From Pseudoalteromonas carrageenovora IAM 12662 (GTDB lineage: Bacteria; Pseudomonadota; Gammaproteobacteria; Enterobacterales; Alteromonadaceae): 64,000 bases of DNA. The stretch covers positions 2,311,520-2,375,519 of the forward strand of contig NZ_LT965928.1 of assembly GCF_900239935.1 (NCBI RefSeq), in the 5' to 3' direction. Positions 34,243-44,413 of the stretch are shown piece by piece (positions within the stretch are counted from its first letter, which is position 1; every line of letters starts with the position of its first letter). The translations under genes and the position numbers were made by a program. Below the pieces are notes generated by a model that was given only the letters and a program-made list of their open reading frames with translations, was not told where the DNA came from and did not search any database.

Positions 34243-37101
34243 TTAGAATTTGAATGATATAGTTGTATGGAAGTAACGACCTAACGTGTCGTAGTAACCA
34301 GCAATAGCGTTAGCATTTGTTGATAAGCTTCCGCCTAAAAGAGGTGGCTCTTTATCTAAAACATTATTAACACCTACTAACAATGAAGTGTATTCATTAA
34401 TAGTGAAGCTACCTTTAAGATCTAGGTAACTTTGTGAGCTAATACCACCTTGAGCTAGAGTATCGTCACCGCTGTAATCACTTACTTCACCGAAGTAGCG
34501 CCATTTAGCAGTTGCACGCCAGAAAGTATCCATGTCGTAGCTAAGAGTTAAAACATGACGCCATTCAGGTTGAGCAAAACAGCTATTATCAAGTGTACCT
34601 ACACAGTCATAAGCTTCACTTACACCAGGAATGTTATCGTACTCTTTACTAAGCATGTAAGTACCGATTAGGTTAGCTTTTAACATACCACCAGCAATTT
34701 CAACATCGTAGTTTGCACTTAAATCCACACCTTCCCAGTGCAATTTACCAAGGTTAACGTTAGTAGCTACTACTTGGCCATCACCAATCCATAAGCTACC
34801 GCTGCCAGATGTTCTTTGTACGTTATCACAGAAAACAGCATCACCAGTAAGTGCACAGTTAGTTACAATCTCTTCAGGATTGATATTACCAATCGCATCT
34901 TCAAGTTCAATATCCCAGTAATCAACTGAGAAGTTAAACCCTTCAAATGGGTTCGCAACAATACCAAACGTTATTGTATCTGCAATTTCAGGGTCTAAGT
35001 CAGGGTTACCACCGAAGAAACCATTGTACTGAGATGCTGGGCTCGCAGAAACATTACCGTACTGAGATGCAGAAACACCTGCATTAGCACACTGCGCAGC
35101 AGATAATGAAGGAGAATCAGTAGCACAAGGATCTGTACCGCCCCATAAGCCAGTACTCTGGTTAGCAAATAATTCACCATTATTTGCAGCACGTACCGCA
35201 CGGTTATAGCTTGTACGAACTTTCCAATCATCCGTTACATTCCAATCAAGTGCTAACTTGTAAGTAGGTTCAGCACCAGAAGTACTGTAATCAGACCAAC
35301 GGTAGCCTAAATCAACAGCAATGCTTTTAGCAAAAGGTGCATCTTCAAGAATAGGTAAACTAACTTCTGTGTAGAACTCAGTTAGGTCGTATTCACCATT
35401 TAAGCTTTTAGTAGTACCACCTTGGCCTAGTAATAAACCTTGTGCGTATACTTCATCAGCTGTACGGCTAAATGTTTCTTCACGGTACTCTGTACCAAAT
35501 ACCGCTGCAATTGGGTAATCTGAACTTGGTAAACCAAAATCAAATTCACCTGTTACATAACCACCAACAATAAATTGCTCTGTTACACCGTTAAGAATAG
35601 CTGTGCCTGTTAAAGAGCCAGCCGCTTCTGATGTAATACCTTCAAACTCAAATACTTCATAAGGAATACAGCCATCGCTAGTTGCACAATCTTCACCATT
35701 TGCAGATAAAGCTGTTGCTATACGTGGACCAAAGAAGTCATTTATATAAGCCGAAGAAGATGATGTAGAACCATACTGAACAAATGCATCGTATGACCAC
35801 ATGTCATTGATTTCGCCTTCAGTACCAAGTACTAAGCGGAAAGAGTTATGTTCAAGTTGGTCGGCACGCGGGCCACCTTCTACATTACGTTTACCGATGT
35901 AAGTAGCAAATTGATCACCCGATGTTAAACCAAAGCGGTCAGTTAAGTCTTGACGTTGTTGGTCACTTAAAAGTGGGCTGTCGTAGTCAATATTATAGTT
36001 TTCGTTGAAGAACGTACCTGATTCAGCGATTTGTGCTGTAGTACGGTCACGCATGAACATAGCTTCCACGTATGGGTGGAAATTATCATTTATTTCATAA
36101 TCAGCAAATAAACCAAATGTATGACGTTCATCAGGGCGCATAAAGTGGTTTATAGGAGCGTAGTTGTATAGATTGCCAACTGAATTTTCGAAACCGCCTG
36201 TACCATCAAGTGTCCAGTAGTCGTAATCAGACCAATCAAAAGCACCATCATCAGTTGGTGAAGATACGTAGAAGTTTGGAACAACAGCATTACCAGAACC
36301 ACCACATGAAGTACCCGCAGCATTTAAAGCACATGAAGAGTAATCACGAGCGCCTTGGCGAAGTTCATTTTGCTTGTTGTAAGTAATATAACCAACGGCG
36401 TGACCTTTACCACCGTCAAAAGAACCACCTAAGGTAGCACTAAAGTCAAAAGATGATCCATCTAGGCCTGAGCTACCTGTAGGGTAATCAAAGTCTTGGT
36501 CATCCATAAGGCCTTGGATATAGTCATTGTCATTGTCATGTTGATATGCAGTTGCACCTACATCAACAGCAAAGCCTTCAAATTTATCGTTCATTACAAA
36601 GTTAACAACACCTGCAACAGCATCTGCACCGTATGTAGATGAACCACCACCGGTTAATACTTCAACACGTTGAATTAATGAAGCTGGAATTTGGTTAACA
36701 TCAGCAGATTGAGTGTAAATACCACCCGCTTGTGCACGACGGCCATTAATTAGAACTAGAGTACGCTGAGAACCCATACCACGTAAATCTAGGGTTGCAG
36801 TACCCGTAGCGCCGTTAGATTGGAAAGCAGTAGATGAAGCTTCAAGTTGAGGTAAGCTGTTTAACATGTCTTCTACACGTGTAAAACCTGAAACCGCGAT
36901 TTCTTCTGCTGTTGTAATTTGTACTGGGCTAGCCGTTTCCATATCTGTGCGTTTGATACGTGAACCGGTAACTTCAATGCGTTCTACTTTTTCAGCTGAC
37001 TCTTCTTCTGCAGCGAATGTACTTGCAGAAAAAGCAGCTGTAGAGGCTGCGCCAAAAGCAAGGGCTAAACGCACCGCTTTTGAAACTTGATTATTTAACA
37101 T
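34243..37101 (-). CDS. TonB-dependent outer-membrane receptor 2
   Basis: A 952-residue TonB-dependent receptor. The signal peptide is 1-30 (MLNNQVSKAVRLALAFGAAS). The TonB box region is VERIEVTGSRIKRTD. The plug has ASPVQITTAEEIAVSG, LDLRGMGSQRTLVLINGRR and YGADAVAGVVNFVMND. The barrel ends YFHTTISFKF. A Cys-rich set of extracellular loops (for example CALNAAGTSCGG) suggests disulfides. The leader and ribosome-binding site (CCAGGGAGAATC) are almost the same as in receptor 1. It may import a substrate handled by the neighbouring sulfotransferases or peptidase; this is inference. Confidence 0.93.
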   Translation of the reverse strand: MLNNQVSKAVRLALAFGAASTAAFSASTFAAEEESAEKVERIEVTGSRIKRTDMETASPVQITTAEEIAVSGFTRVEDMLNSLPQLEASSTAFQSNGATGTATLDLRGMGSQRTLVLINGRRAQAGGIYTQSADVNQIPASLIQRVEVLTGGGSSTYGADAVAGVVNFVMNDKFEGFAVDVGATAYQHDNDNDYIQGLMDDQDFDYPTGSSGLDGSSFDFSATLGGSFDGGKGHAVGYITYNKQNELRQGARDYSSCALNAAGTSCGGSGNAVVPNFYVSSPTDDGAFDWSDYDYWTLDGTGGFENSVGNLYNYAPINHFMRPDERHTFGLFADYEINDNFHPYVEAMFMRDRTTAQIAESGTFFNENYNIDYDSPLLSDQQRQDLTDRFGLTSGDQFATYIGKRNVEGGPRADQLEHNSFRLVLGTEGEINDMWSYDAFVQYGSTSSSSAYINDFFGPRIATALSANGEDCATSDGCIPYEVFEFEGITSEAAGSLTGTAILNGVTEQFIVGGYVTGEFDFGLPSSDYPIAAVFGTEYREETFSRTADEVYAQGLLLGQGGTTKSLNGEYDLTEFYTEVSLPILEDAPFAKSIAVDLGYRWSDYSTSGAEPTYKLALDWNVTDDWKVRTSYNRAVRAANNGELFANQSTGLWGGTDPCATDSPSLSAAQCANAGVSASQYGNVSASPASQYNGFFGGNPDLDPEIADTITFGIVANPFEGFNFSVDYWDIELEDAIGNINPEEIVTNCALTGDAVFCDNVQRTSGSGSLWIGDGQVVATNVNLGKLHWEGVDLSANYDVEIAGGMLKANLIGTYMLSKEYDNIPGVSEAYDCVGTLDNSCFAQPEWRHVLTLSYDMDTFWRATAKWRYFGEVSDYSGDDTLAQGGISSQSYLDLKGSFTINEYTSLLVGVNNVLDKEPPLLGGSLSTNANAIAGYYDTLGRYFHTTISFKF

Positions 37102-37345
37102 TTGATTCTCCCTGGGTCACCACTTGTTAGAAGCGACTTATTATTTAATTATTTATTTTTGTTACAGCATGTTAACTGCAACTAATACAAATACTAAACA
37201 AAAACGCTTTAAAAGCCAACTAATGTTAATCATTTTTTAAAATAAAAGTGAAAATGTAAATAAAGCAGGTACAGGAAGGGGGTTTTAATAACAAAGTTTT
37301 GTATCCTGGGAAAGTAAACATGGATTAAGCACTTAATTGGTACTA

Positions 37346-39688
37346 TTAAATTAGATTGAACTGTCCAGAGGATATTGAGTTTACATTTAAATTACAAAAA
37401 CTTGAAACCATATCAAATAACGGGATTATTTGTTTCTCTAAATATATTTGGTAATCGTAGTTATGTAAGCCTTGATACAGTTCCACACCATTAGTTGTGT
37501 AAACAAATGTAACAAATTCGCCTCTATTTAGAGTAAATTCACTATTTTTTTTCTGGAACTTTTTTACTGCTTGCACGTGAGGAGGGGTATTTTTTCTATA
37601 ATCGCTTAAATTTTGACCTAACCGTTTTTTAAAAACCAATAAATGATCAAATTCCCCTCTTATAAGGTTACTAATGTACTCTTTAACTAGAATATCAATT
37701 TTAGAAGGCTGCTTAAAAAGGAGGGTGAATAAATCAAATTGAAACTGCTGCGCTAATTTAGTCCAGTCACTTCTTACTGTTTCTAATCCTTTAAAAACAA
37801 GTTTTGTTTCATTGTGCTTTATTAATTGACCAACATAGCGCTTTTTAGAGCCAACTGACTTACCTCTGATTGTAGGTAAAAAGAAAGGACTATAAAGAGA
37901 TTCAAACTCTATTTCTAAATGACTTGTTAGATTATGTGTTTGTTTAATCTCGCTAACCCAAGCCGTATTTATTTTATCAGCTAAAAACTTTCCAATTTCA
38001 TTGCACTCATCATGAGTTAACTCATCGTCTAATTTTATAAATGTGGAATCTGTGTCTCCATAAATTACACTGTAGCCACACTCCTCTATCCACTTTTTAG
38101 TTTGTAGCATTATTTCGTGCCCACGCAGAGTGATAGAACTTGACAGCCTTGGGTCATAAAATCTGCATCCCTTAGAGCCTAAAACGCCATACAAACTATT
38201 CATTATTATTTTAATTGCCTGAGAGAGCATAGGATCATTATGGTCTTTTGCCAGCTGACGCTGTAAAGCTAAGCTTTTTATAAGTTTAGGTAAGTGATGA
38301 TTTTCTCGAGAGAATTTAGCGAAGTTATAACCTTCGACACTATTACTAGGGTTAGCTAACCCTTCTATTAATCCAAGAGGGTCAATATAAAAGGTTTGCA
38401 TAATACTGGGGTATAGACTTTTAAAATCGAGAACAATTACATTTTTATAGAGTCCAGGTAAAGACTCCATTACATAGCCACCAGGGCTTTCAAATGTTAA
38501 TCCGTGGTCCCCCATATTAGGTGCCACATAGCCACTCCTATGTAAAAGTGGTAAATACATATTAATAAAGGCAGCAACAGAGCCACCTTTTTTTTCAAGT
38601 TCAAGCCCTGTTAACTGGGTTCTAATAACAGCAAAGTCGAGGAGCTTTAATTTTTCAAAAATTTTATTTACAAGTATGCAATCTTGCCTATTGTATGCAG
38701 CAAGTGACAGCTTATCTTCATTAAATTGCCGAATAATTTCTTGTAAACTATTATTCGACTCAATTAATTTTGACTCCCCTAATATTTGCTTTGAAACATT
38801 AGCGAGCGAAAAACTTTCAAAGCTATACGTGGCATTTTTTAGCGTATCGATCCCATCAATAACACAGCGTCCGGGAATAAATACACGGGTAAAGTGACCT
38901 TTACGAACATATAATGGAAGCTTTCCCCTACCTATTGCTAATTTTAACCCTAAAGCCTCCGCGCGTTCATAAAGCACGGAAAAATCAAACTCAATAACGT
39001 TCCAACCAATAATTATATCAGGGTCATGTTCTGTAATTAGCTCTACAAACAATCTTAATAGTGCAACTTCATCCTCGCACCAGATAATAGTATACCCTGC
39101 ACTTGGTTCAAACGACTGTGGCTCTCCTATCATTATAATACAATCTAACCCGCACCCAACCAGGCCAATAGAGAACAATACACCGCTCTCATTACATTCT
39201 ATATCCAGTGATAACTTAGAAAGCGAGGGGGAATAATCAGAGTTAGCTTTTAATTTAGCATTTAAAATTACACTATAACTTTCATACTCAAAATGATTAC
39301 CAGTAACCCACGCACCACCCTTAATAAAGCGCTCCATTAAATAGCGATCAATTGGTCTTATGTCATCCTCAAATAAGGTAATCCCGCTATTTTTTAAAGC
39401 TTTACTTGCACTATAAAATTGCCTTAAAGATTTAAAATAACATGCACTCATTTTTTGCTGCTGAAAGTTTTTTAAAGCAAGAGGTTTTATATAAAAGTTA
39501 ACCGATTCTGCATTTAAAACATTATTAACTATATTTGTATCTTCGCTTTTTATAAAAAACAGAGCCGTTTCACTATCAGATACGGTCTTAATTGGTCCAT
39601 TTTCGGTGGTTAACCAAATTTCATATTGTAAACCATGTGCTGTATCATTAGCCTGAGCTGAAAGTACAAAACCTGACGTTAAATACAC
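37346..39688 (-). CDS. polB: DNA polymerase II (family B)
   Basis: A damage-inducible family B polymerase with 3'-5' proofreading. It has 780 residues (E. coli 783). Exonuclease motifs are SLDIECN, IIGWNVIEFDFSVL and YNRQDC. Polymerase motifs are DFKSLYPSIM (A), KIIMNSLYGVLG (B) and YGDTDSTF (C). The start is GTG at 39688 with AAAGG upstream, giving YLTSGFVLSAQ, which aligns with the known N-terminus. It is a housekeeping gene amid accessory genes, divergent from sulfotransferase 2 (60 bp). No LexA box was recognised. Confidence 0.95.
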   Translation of the reverse strand: MYLTSGFVLSAQANDTAHGLQYEIWLTTENGPIKTVSDSETALFFIKSEDTNIVNNVLNAESVNFYIKPLALKNFQQQKMSACYFKSLRQFYSASKALKNSGITLFEDDIRPIDRYLMERFIKGGAWVTGNHFEYESYSVILNAKLKANSDYSPSLSKLSLDIECNESGVLFSIGLVGCGLDCIIMIGEPQSFEPSAGYTIIWCEDEVALLRLFVELITEHDPDIIIGWNVIEFDFSVLYERAEALGLKLAIGRGKLPLYVRKGHFTRVFIPGRCVIDGIDTLKNATYSFESFSLANVSKQILGESKLIESNNSLQEIIRQFNEDKLSLAAYNRQDCILVNKIFEKLKLLDFAVIRTQLTGLELEKKGGSVAAFINMYLPLLHRSGYVAPNMGDHGLTFESPGGYVMESLPGLYKNVIVLDFKSLYPSIMQTFYIDPLGLIEGLANPSNSVEGYNFAKFSRENHHLPKLIKSLALQRQLAKDHNDPMLSQAIKIIMNSLYGVLGSKGCRFYDPRLSSSITLRGHEIMLQTKKWIEECGYSVIYGDTDSTFIKLDDELTHDECNEIGKFLADKINTAWVSEIKQTHNLTSHLEIEFESLYSPFFLPTIRGKSVGSKKRYVGQLIKHNETKLVFKGLETVRSDWTKLAQQFQFDLFTLLFKQPSKIDILVKEYISNLIRGEFDHLLVFKKRLGQNLSDYRKNTPPHVQAVKKFQKKNSEFTLNRGEFVTFVYTTNGVELYQGLHNYDYQIYLEKQIIPLFDMVSSFCNLNVNSISSGQFNLI

Positions 39689-39748
39689 GATAGAACCTTT
39701 ATAAGTTTTATGTAAATGTAAGTTAAATCAATAAATAAAAGAGTAAAA

Positions 39749-41476
39749 ATGATTAACGAGCAACTGCTTAAAGAAGCATTAAATTTAATTGAAAAAAAAC
39801 TATATGTAGAAGCTATTCCTCTACTAACCACTATCACTAATAGCCAACCAGAATTAGACCAAGCTTGGCTCCACTTATCAAAGTGCTATGAAGAGATAGA
39901 AGAGTTAAGTAATCAACGTGAAGCCTATAAACAGTACGAAATGATATCATGGTTTAATCAGCAATTATCGAAAGCCAAAGAAGAGTTACGTAAGAGTGAC
40001 TTTAAAAACACACAAAAAATAATACAGGACTTATTAAAATTAGTTCCAAACGAAAAGCGATGCTTACTATTGTTAAGCGAAGCAGCATTTAAAGCAGGTG
40101 ATTTGCAAACATATTTTAAAGTATCTCAATATAACTTTAATTGTAATCCAACTTCTATCACTGTTACTTTCAATTATTTAGAAACGCTTTTTAATACAAA
40201 GCACTTTAGTGAATTTATCCAAGTTACATCAGAGTTAGATAATGTGGATCTTTCACCTCGCATGACGAGCCTTTTAGCAGCATGTCATGTTAAGCAAATG
40301 AACTTTGAACTTGCTTTTGAGCTTTTCTCTGTATTAGAAGAGCAAAACTTCCACCCTTCTATTTGCTTACTGAGAATGGGCAATATTAAAAAAATTATTG
40401 GTGATTCAGCTCAAGCAATCGACTTATATAAAGCAGCGTTAAAAAAAGATAACACTAATACAGAAACTTATTGGAACTTAGCTAACTTAAAAACTTATAA
40501 GTTTACAGATAACGAAATAAAAGACTTAGAAGCCCTCTCAACCTCATTACTTCAACCAACTAAAAAAGCATTCATACACTTTGCACTAGGTAAAGCGTAT
40601 GAGCAAAAAAACGACTGTAAGACTGCTTTTAATCATTATAAAGCCGGTAACTTAATAAAAAATAAACACATTAAATATCGCGAAAGTAAATTTGATACAC
40701 GCTGTGTAAAATCGATAAATAAAGATCTAATTACAAAACTACCAACCATTCCATCACCACCTTTTCAATTAGTTTTTATTGTTGGGATGCCAAGAAGCGG
40801 CTCTACATTGATAGAACAAATATTAGCTAGCCACTCAAAGGTAGATGCAAGCTATGAGTTAACTGAAATTATATCTATTGCTAAATTATTAGAGCAAAAA
40901 AACACTTCAACAACACCTTACGGTTTAGACAATATTACAGAGCAAGCCCTTATAGATCTTTCAAAGCGCTACCTTAAATTTATTGAGCCCTTAAGGAACA
41001 AAAAGCCTATTTTTATTGATAAACTTCCTGCTAACTATCAACATATTGCGTTAATAAAGTCTTTATTCCCCAATGCTAAAATAATTGATGTTAGACGAGA
41101 TAACAAAGCAACAGCATGGAGCCTATACAAACATACTTTCTCAGAAGGCCATACATACTCATATAGCTTTGAAAATCTAGCTCAATATATAAATAAGCAC
41201 TGTGAGCTTATGGAGCATTGGAAGGCGCTTTACTCAGATGATATTCTGAGCGTTCAATATGAGCACATAATCAAAAACTTTGACTCAACTGTAAAAGAAA
41301 TAATGAGTTTTTGCTCTATTGAAATAGAAGAAAGCTGTTACTCTTTTTATAATTCTAAACGTCCTGTTTTAACACCCAGCTCAGAACAGGTAAGGCAACC
41401 TATCTACAAAGACGCCCTAAACGACTGGAAAAAATTTAAGCCGTATCTAGAACCATTAATTAAATTACTAAATTAA
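39749..41476 (+). CDS. TPR-containing sulfotransferase 2
   Basis: A 575-residue paralogue of the gene at 32534-34183. Residues about 1-300 are TPR repeats. The sulfotransferase domain begins near residue 338 with VGMPRSGSTLIEQILASH (5'-phosphosulfate loop, about 345-362), then VRRDNKATAWSLY as the 3'-phosphate motif. The conserved His/Glu after the loop is in DASYELTEI. It is very AT-rich. Role inferred: sulfation of a protein or small acceptor. Confidence 0.87.
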   Translation: MINEQLLKEALNLIEKKLYVEAIPLLTTITNSQPELDQAWLHLSKCYEEIEELSNQREAYKQYEMISWFNQQLSKAKEELRKSDFKNTQKIIQDLLKLVPNEKRCLLLLSEAAFKAGDLQTYFKVSQYNFNCNPTSITVTFNYLETLFNTKHFSEFIQVTSELDNVDLSPRMTSLLAACHVKQMNFELAFELFSVLEEQNFHPSICLLRMGNIKKIIGDSAQAIDLYKAALKKDNTNTETYWNLANLKTYKFTDNEIKDLEALSTSLLQPTKKAFIHFALGKAYEQKNDCKTAFNHYKAGNLIKNKHIKYRESKFDTRCVKSINKDLITKLPTIPSPPFQLVFIVGMPRSGSTLIEQILASHSKVDASYELTEIISIAKLLEQKNTSTTPYGLDNITEQALIDLSKRYLKFIEPLRNKKPIFIDKLPANYQHIALIKSLFPNAKIIDVRRDNKATAWSLYKHTFSEGHTYSYSFENLAQYINKHCELMEHWKALYSDDILSVQYEHIIKNFDSTVKEIMSFCSIEIEESCYSFYNSKRPVLTPSSEQVRQPIYKDALNDWKKFKPYLEPLIKLLN

Positions 41477-41560
41477 TCTCATCGTTGCTTGTAGTTACAC
41501 TCTTATGACTCTAAAATCCATAGCACTGTAATTATATACATAGTTTAGGCAAATCATCCC

Positions 41561-43636
41561 ATGCTTTCTGACTCACTAAAAAAAACAATTAGGCAAGTAC
41601 ACCAGCATGTGGCTAATAACCTAACTGATTATCGTCCGCGTAGTAGCCAAAACTACCTCGTCGCCGAAATAGCAAAAACGCTTGCCGGCGAATACCATAA
41701 AAAGCAGCGCATATGCGTAATTGAAGCAGGCACAGGTACAGGTAAATCACTTGCTTATTGTTTAGGTGCGTTACCGCTTGCCCTTGCACAAAAAAAGAAG
41801 CTGGTAATTTCTACGGCTACCGTGGCATTGCAAGAGCAATTAATTGCTAAAGAGCTGCCTTTTTTTAAAAAGCATTCTGGGCTCGACTTTAAGTTTGACC
41901 TAGTAAAAGGTAGGCAGCGCTACATTTGTGCACATAAACTACATAACGCAGTTAATGGTGATAGCCAAACGCAAATGGAGTTTATGCCTACACTTACCTC
42001 ACCATTAAGTGATATGGAAACCAAGTGCCTCAAAGATTTATACGATGCATACGTTAATAAAAAATGGCAAGGCGATAGAGACAGCTGGGCCGACACCATT
42101 CCCGACAGAGTTTGGAATTTAATTGCATGTGATAAACATGCCTGTCAGCGCCAAATGAAAGCCCACCAAACCTGCCCGTTTCAGCTTGCTCGTAATCAGC
42201 TTATGCAAATGGATGTACTCGTAATTAATCATTCGTTATTACTAGCTGATTTAGATTTAGGGGGCGGTAAAATATTACCCGAGCCCGACAATACTATTTA
42301 TGTAATAGACGAAGCGCATCACCTTGCGCATATTACCCGCGACTTTTCATCAGCGGCAGCCACTATTAAAGGCACCATAGACTGGCTAGATAAACTCACC
42401 AAATTTAGTGGCAAAATGTCTAAGGTATTAGTTGGTCAAAAAGCCATTGGTCAAAACTTCAAACTGTGCGACAGCATTAACGACGCCAATAAAGATTTAA
42501 AAGTAGTGCGTGATATTCTCGATAACGCCGACTTTGAATACTCAAAAGACGATACGTACCGGTTTGAGCACGGCGAAATCCCTAAATCATTGCATAGCAA
42601 AGCTAAAGATATAAGCGATGCCACACTAGATGCACTGCGTTGCTTAAACAAAATGCACGACACCCTCACCCAAGATGTAAGCGATGGTGACATAAAACCC
42701 TACGTTGCTGACCCTGTCTTAGCCGAAAGCGGACAATACATAAACCGCTTAGAGCAGTTAAATAAACTTTGGTATAGCTATGCAAATAAAGGTGAAGGCA
42801 CACCACACGCTAGGTGGATAAAGCGCTTAGAGTATAAAAGCCATCACGATCATTTATTAAGCGACTGCCCAATTGAAGTAGGCTACTACCTAAAAGATAA
42901 ATTGTGGAATGAATGCGCCGGTGCAGTTTTATGCTCTGCCACTTTAAGTGCCCTAGGTTCGTTTGATCATTTTGCTTACGAAAGTGGTTTAGCAAAAGAA
43001 GAAGGCGTTAAATTTATTAAGGTCCCCTCACCTTTTGATTACCCTAAACAAGCAACACTTAGAATTCCGGTTAGTAAAATAGAACCAACCGACAAAGCGT
43101 TTAGCGACCATTTAGCGCAAACTCTGCCAGAGTATTTAAGTACTAAAAAAGCTAACCTAGTTTTGTTTGCCTCGTACTGGCAAATGGACCATGTGGCTAA
43201 GTTTCTTAGAACAAAAGGTTTTAACTTATTAGTACAAGGCGAAATGTCGCGAGAAGCATTGCTTAAAAAGCACTCTCAAAATATTGATGCTGGCAAAGGC
43301 AGTATTTTATTTGGTACGCAAAGCCTTTCAGAAGGGCTTGATTTACCTGGTAAATATTTAGAAAATTTAATTATTACAAAAATACCGTTTGCTGTGCCAA
43401 CGTCTCCAATAGAAGAAGCCCAAGCAGAATTTGTACAAAGTAAAGGCGGTAACCCGTTTTTGTCTATCACAGTGCCCGATGCCGCAAAGAAATTGGTACA
43501 GAGCTGTGGTAGACTGCTGCGAAAAGAGAGCGATGAAGGCTGTATAACCATTCTCGATAGGCGCTTAATTACCAAGCGCTACGGCAAAGCCATGCTCGAC
43601 ACCTTACCACCTTTTAAAAGACAAATAGATTATTAA
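41561..43636 (+). CDS. dinG: ATP-dependent DNA helicase DinG
   Basis: A 5'-3' superfamily 2 (XPD-like) helicase that resolves R-loops and forks. It has 691 residues. Walker A is AGTGTGKS, and the DEAH box is VIDEAHHLA. Four Fe-S cysteines are suggested by YICAHKL and CDKHACQRQMKAHQTC. Motif VI is QSCGRLLRK. It is the first of a closely packed gene string through ybaM; its stop overlaps the TSUP start by 1 nt. Confidence 0.95.
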   Translation: MLSDSLKKTIRQVHQHVANNLTDYRPRSSQNYLVAEIAKTLAGEYHKKQRICVIEAGTGTGKSLAYCLGALPLALAQKKKLVISTATVALQEQLIAKELPFFKKHSGLDFKFDLVKGRQRYICAHKLHNAVNGDSQTQMEFMPTLTSPLSDMETKCLKDLYDAYVNKKWQGDRDSWADTIPDRVWNLIACDKHACQRQMKAHQTCPFQLARNQLMQMDVLVINHSLLLADLDLGGGKILPEPDNTIYVIDEAHHLAHITRDFSSAAATIKGTIDWLDKLTKFSGKMSKVLVGQKAIGQNFKLCDSINDANKDLKVVRDILDNADFEYSKDDTYRFEHGEIPKSLHSKAKDISDATLDALRCLNKMHDTLTQDVSDGDIKPYVADPVLAESGQYINRLEQLNKLWYSYANKGEGTPHARWIKRLEYKSHHDHLLSDCPIEVGYYLKDKLWNECAGAVLCSATLSALGSFDHFAYESGLAKEEGVKFIKVPSPFDYPKQATLRIPVSKIEPTDKAFSDHLAQTLPEYLSTKKANLVLFASYWQMDHVAKFLRTKGFNLLVQGEMSREALLKKHSQNIDAGKGSILFGTQSLSEGLDLPGKYLENLIITKIPFAVPTSPIEEAQAEFVQSKGGNPFLSITVPDAAKKLVQSCGRLLRKESDEGCITILDRRLITKRYGKAMLDTLPPFKRQIDY

Positions 43637-44412
43637 TGTTTGAACTTGCTTTAGATCCAACCACACTGGCAGTTTTATGTGCAGCGGCACTTGCTGCTGG
43701 CTTTATTGATGCAATAGCCGGTGGCGGCGGGTTGCTTACCGTACCCGCACTATTAACCGCAGGCTTACCGCCGCATGTAACGCTTGGTACCAATAAACTT
43801 GCCGCAAGCTTTGGCTCTTTAACCGCCAGCTATACTTATTATAAAAAAAACCTATTTAGTCCTAAGTTTTGGGCAAGCTCTATTATTGCCACAGGCATAG
43901 GCGCTTTAATTGGTACACTTGTTGTTGATCATTTAAGTATTGATTTTTTAAACAAGCTTTTACCTATCATTATAATTATGGTGGCATGCTATAGCTTATT
44001 TGGCAGCTTAAGTACCACGCAAGGCGACGAACTACCTTCAAAAAGCCCCGCTTTAAAAGTTAAACAGTGGTTGCAAGGATTAGCTTTAGGTTTTTTTGAT
44101 GGCGTAGCAGGCCCAGGCGCCGGTACGTTTTGGACTGCCTCAAATAGCTTACTATATAAAATGAGCCTTTTACTCAATTGTGGTTTGGCTCGCTCAATGA
44201 ACTTTGTATCTAACTTTATATCGCTCATAACCTTTGTAGCGCTTGGCCACGTAAACTTTTTACTGGGCTTAATTATGGGTTTATTTATTATGTTTGGCGC
44301 TTGGATTGGTGCACACTCAGCCATCCGTTTTGGCGGAAAATTTATACGCCCGGTATTTAATACAATGGTTATACTTTTAGCATTAAAACTTATTTACGAG
44401 GCTTACCTATAA
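43636..44412 (+). CDS. TSUP (TauE/SafE, YfcA-like) membrane transporter
   Basis: A 258-residue membrane protein with about eight hydrophobic spans and two repeated halves. The family hallmarks are FIDAIAGGGGLLTVPALL at the start and FFDGVAGPGAGTFW at mid-protein. It probably exports sulfite or organosulfur or sulfonate-type anions; the substrate is not known. It overlaps dinG by 1 nt and is followed by priC after 1 nt, so they are cotranscribed. Confidence 0.88.
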   Translation: MFELALDPTTLAVLCAAALAAGFIDAIAGGGGLLTVPALLTAGLPPHVTLGTNKLAASFGSLTASYTYYKKNLFSPKFWASSIIATGIGALIGTLVVDHLSIDFLNKLLPIIIIMVACYSLFGSLSTTQGDELPSKSPALKVKQWLQGLALGFFDGVAGPGAGTFWTASNSLLYKMSLLLNCGLARSMNFVSNFISLITFVALGHVNFLLGLIMGLFIMFGAWIGAHSAIRFGGKFIRPVFNTMVILLALKLIYEAYL

Positions 44413-44413
44413 A

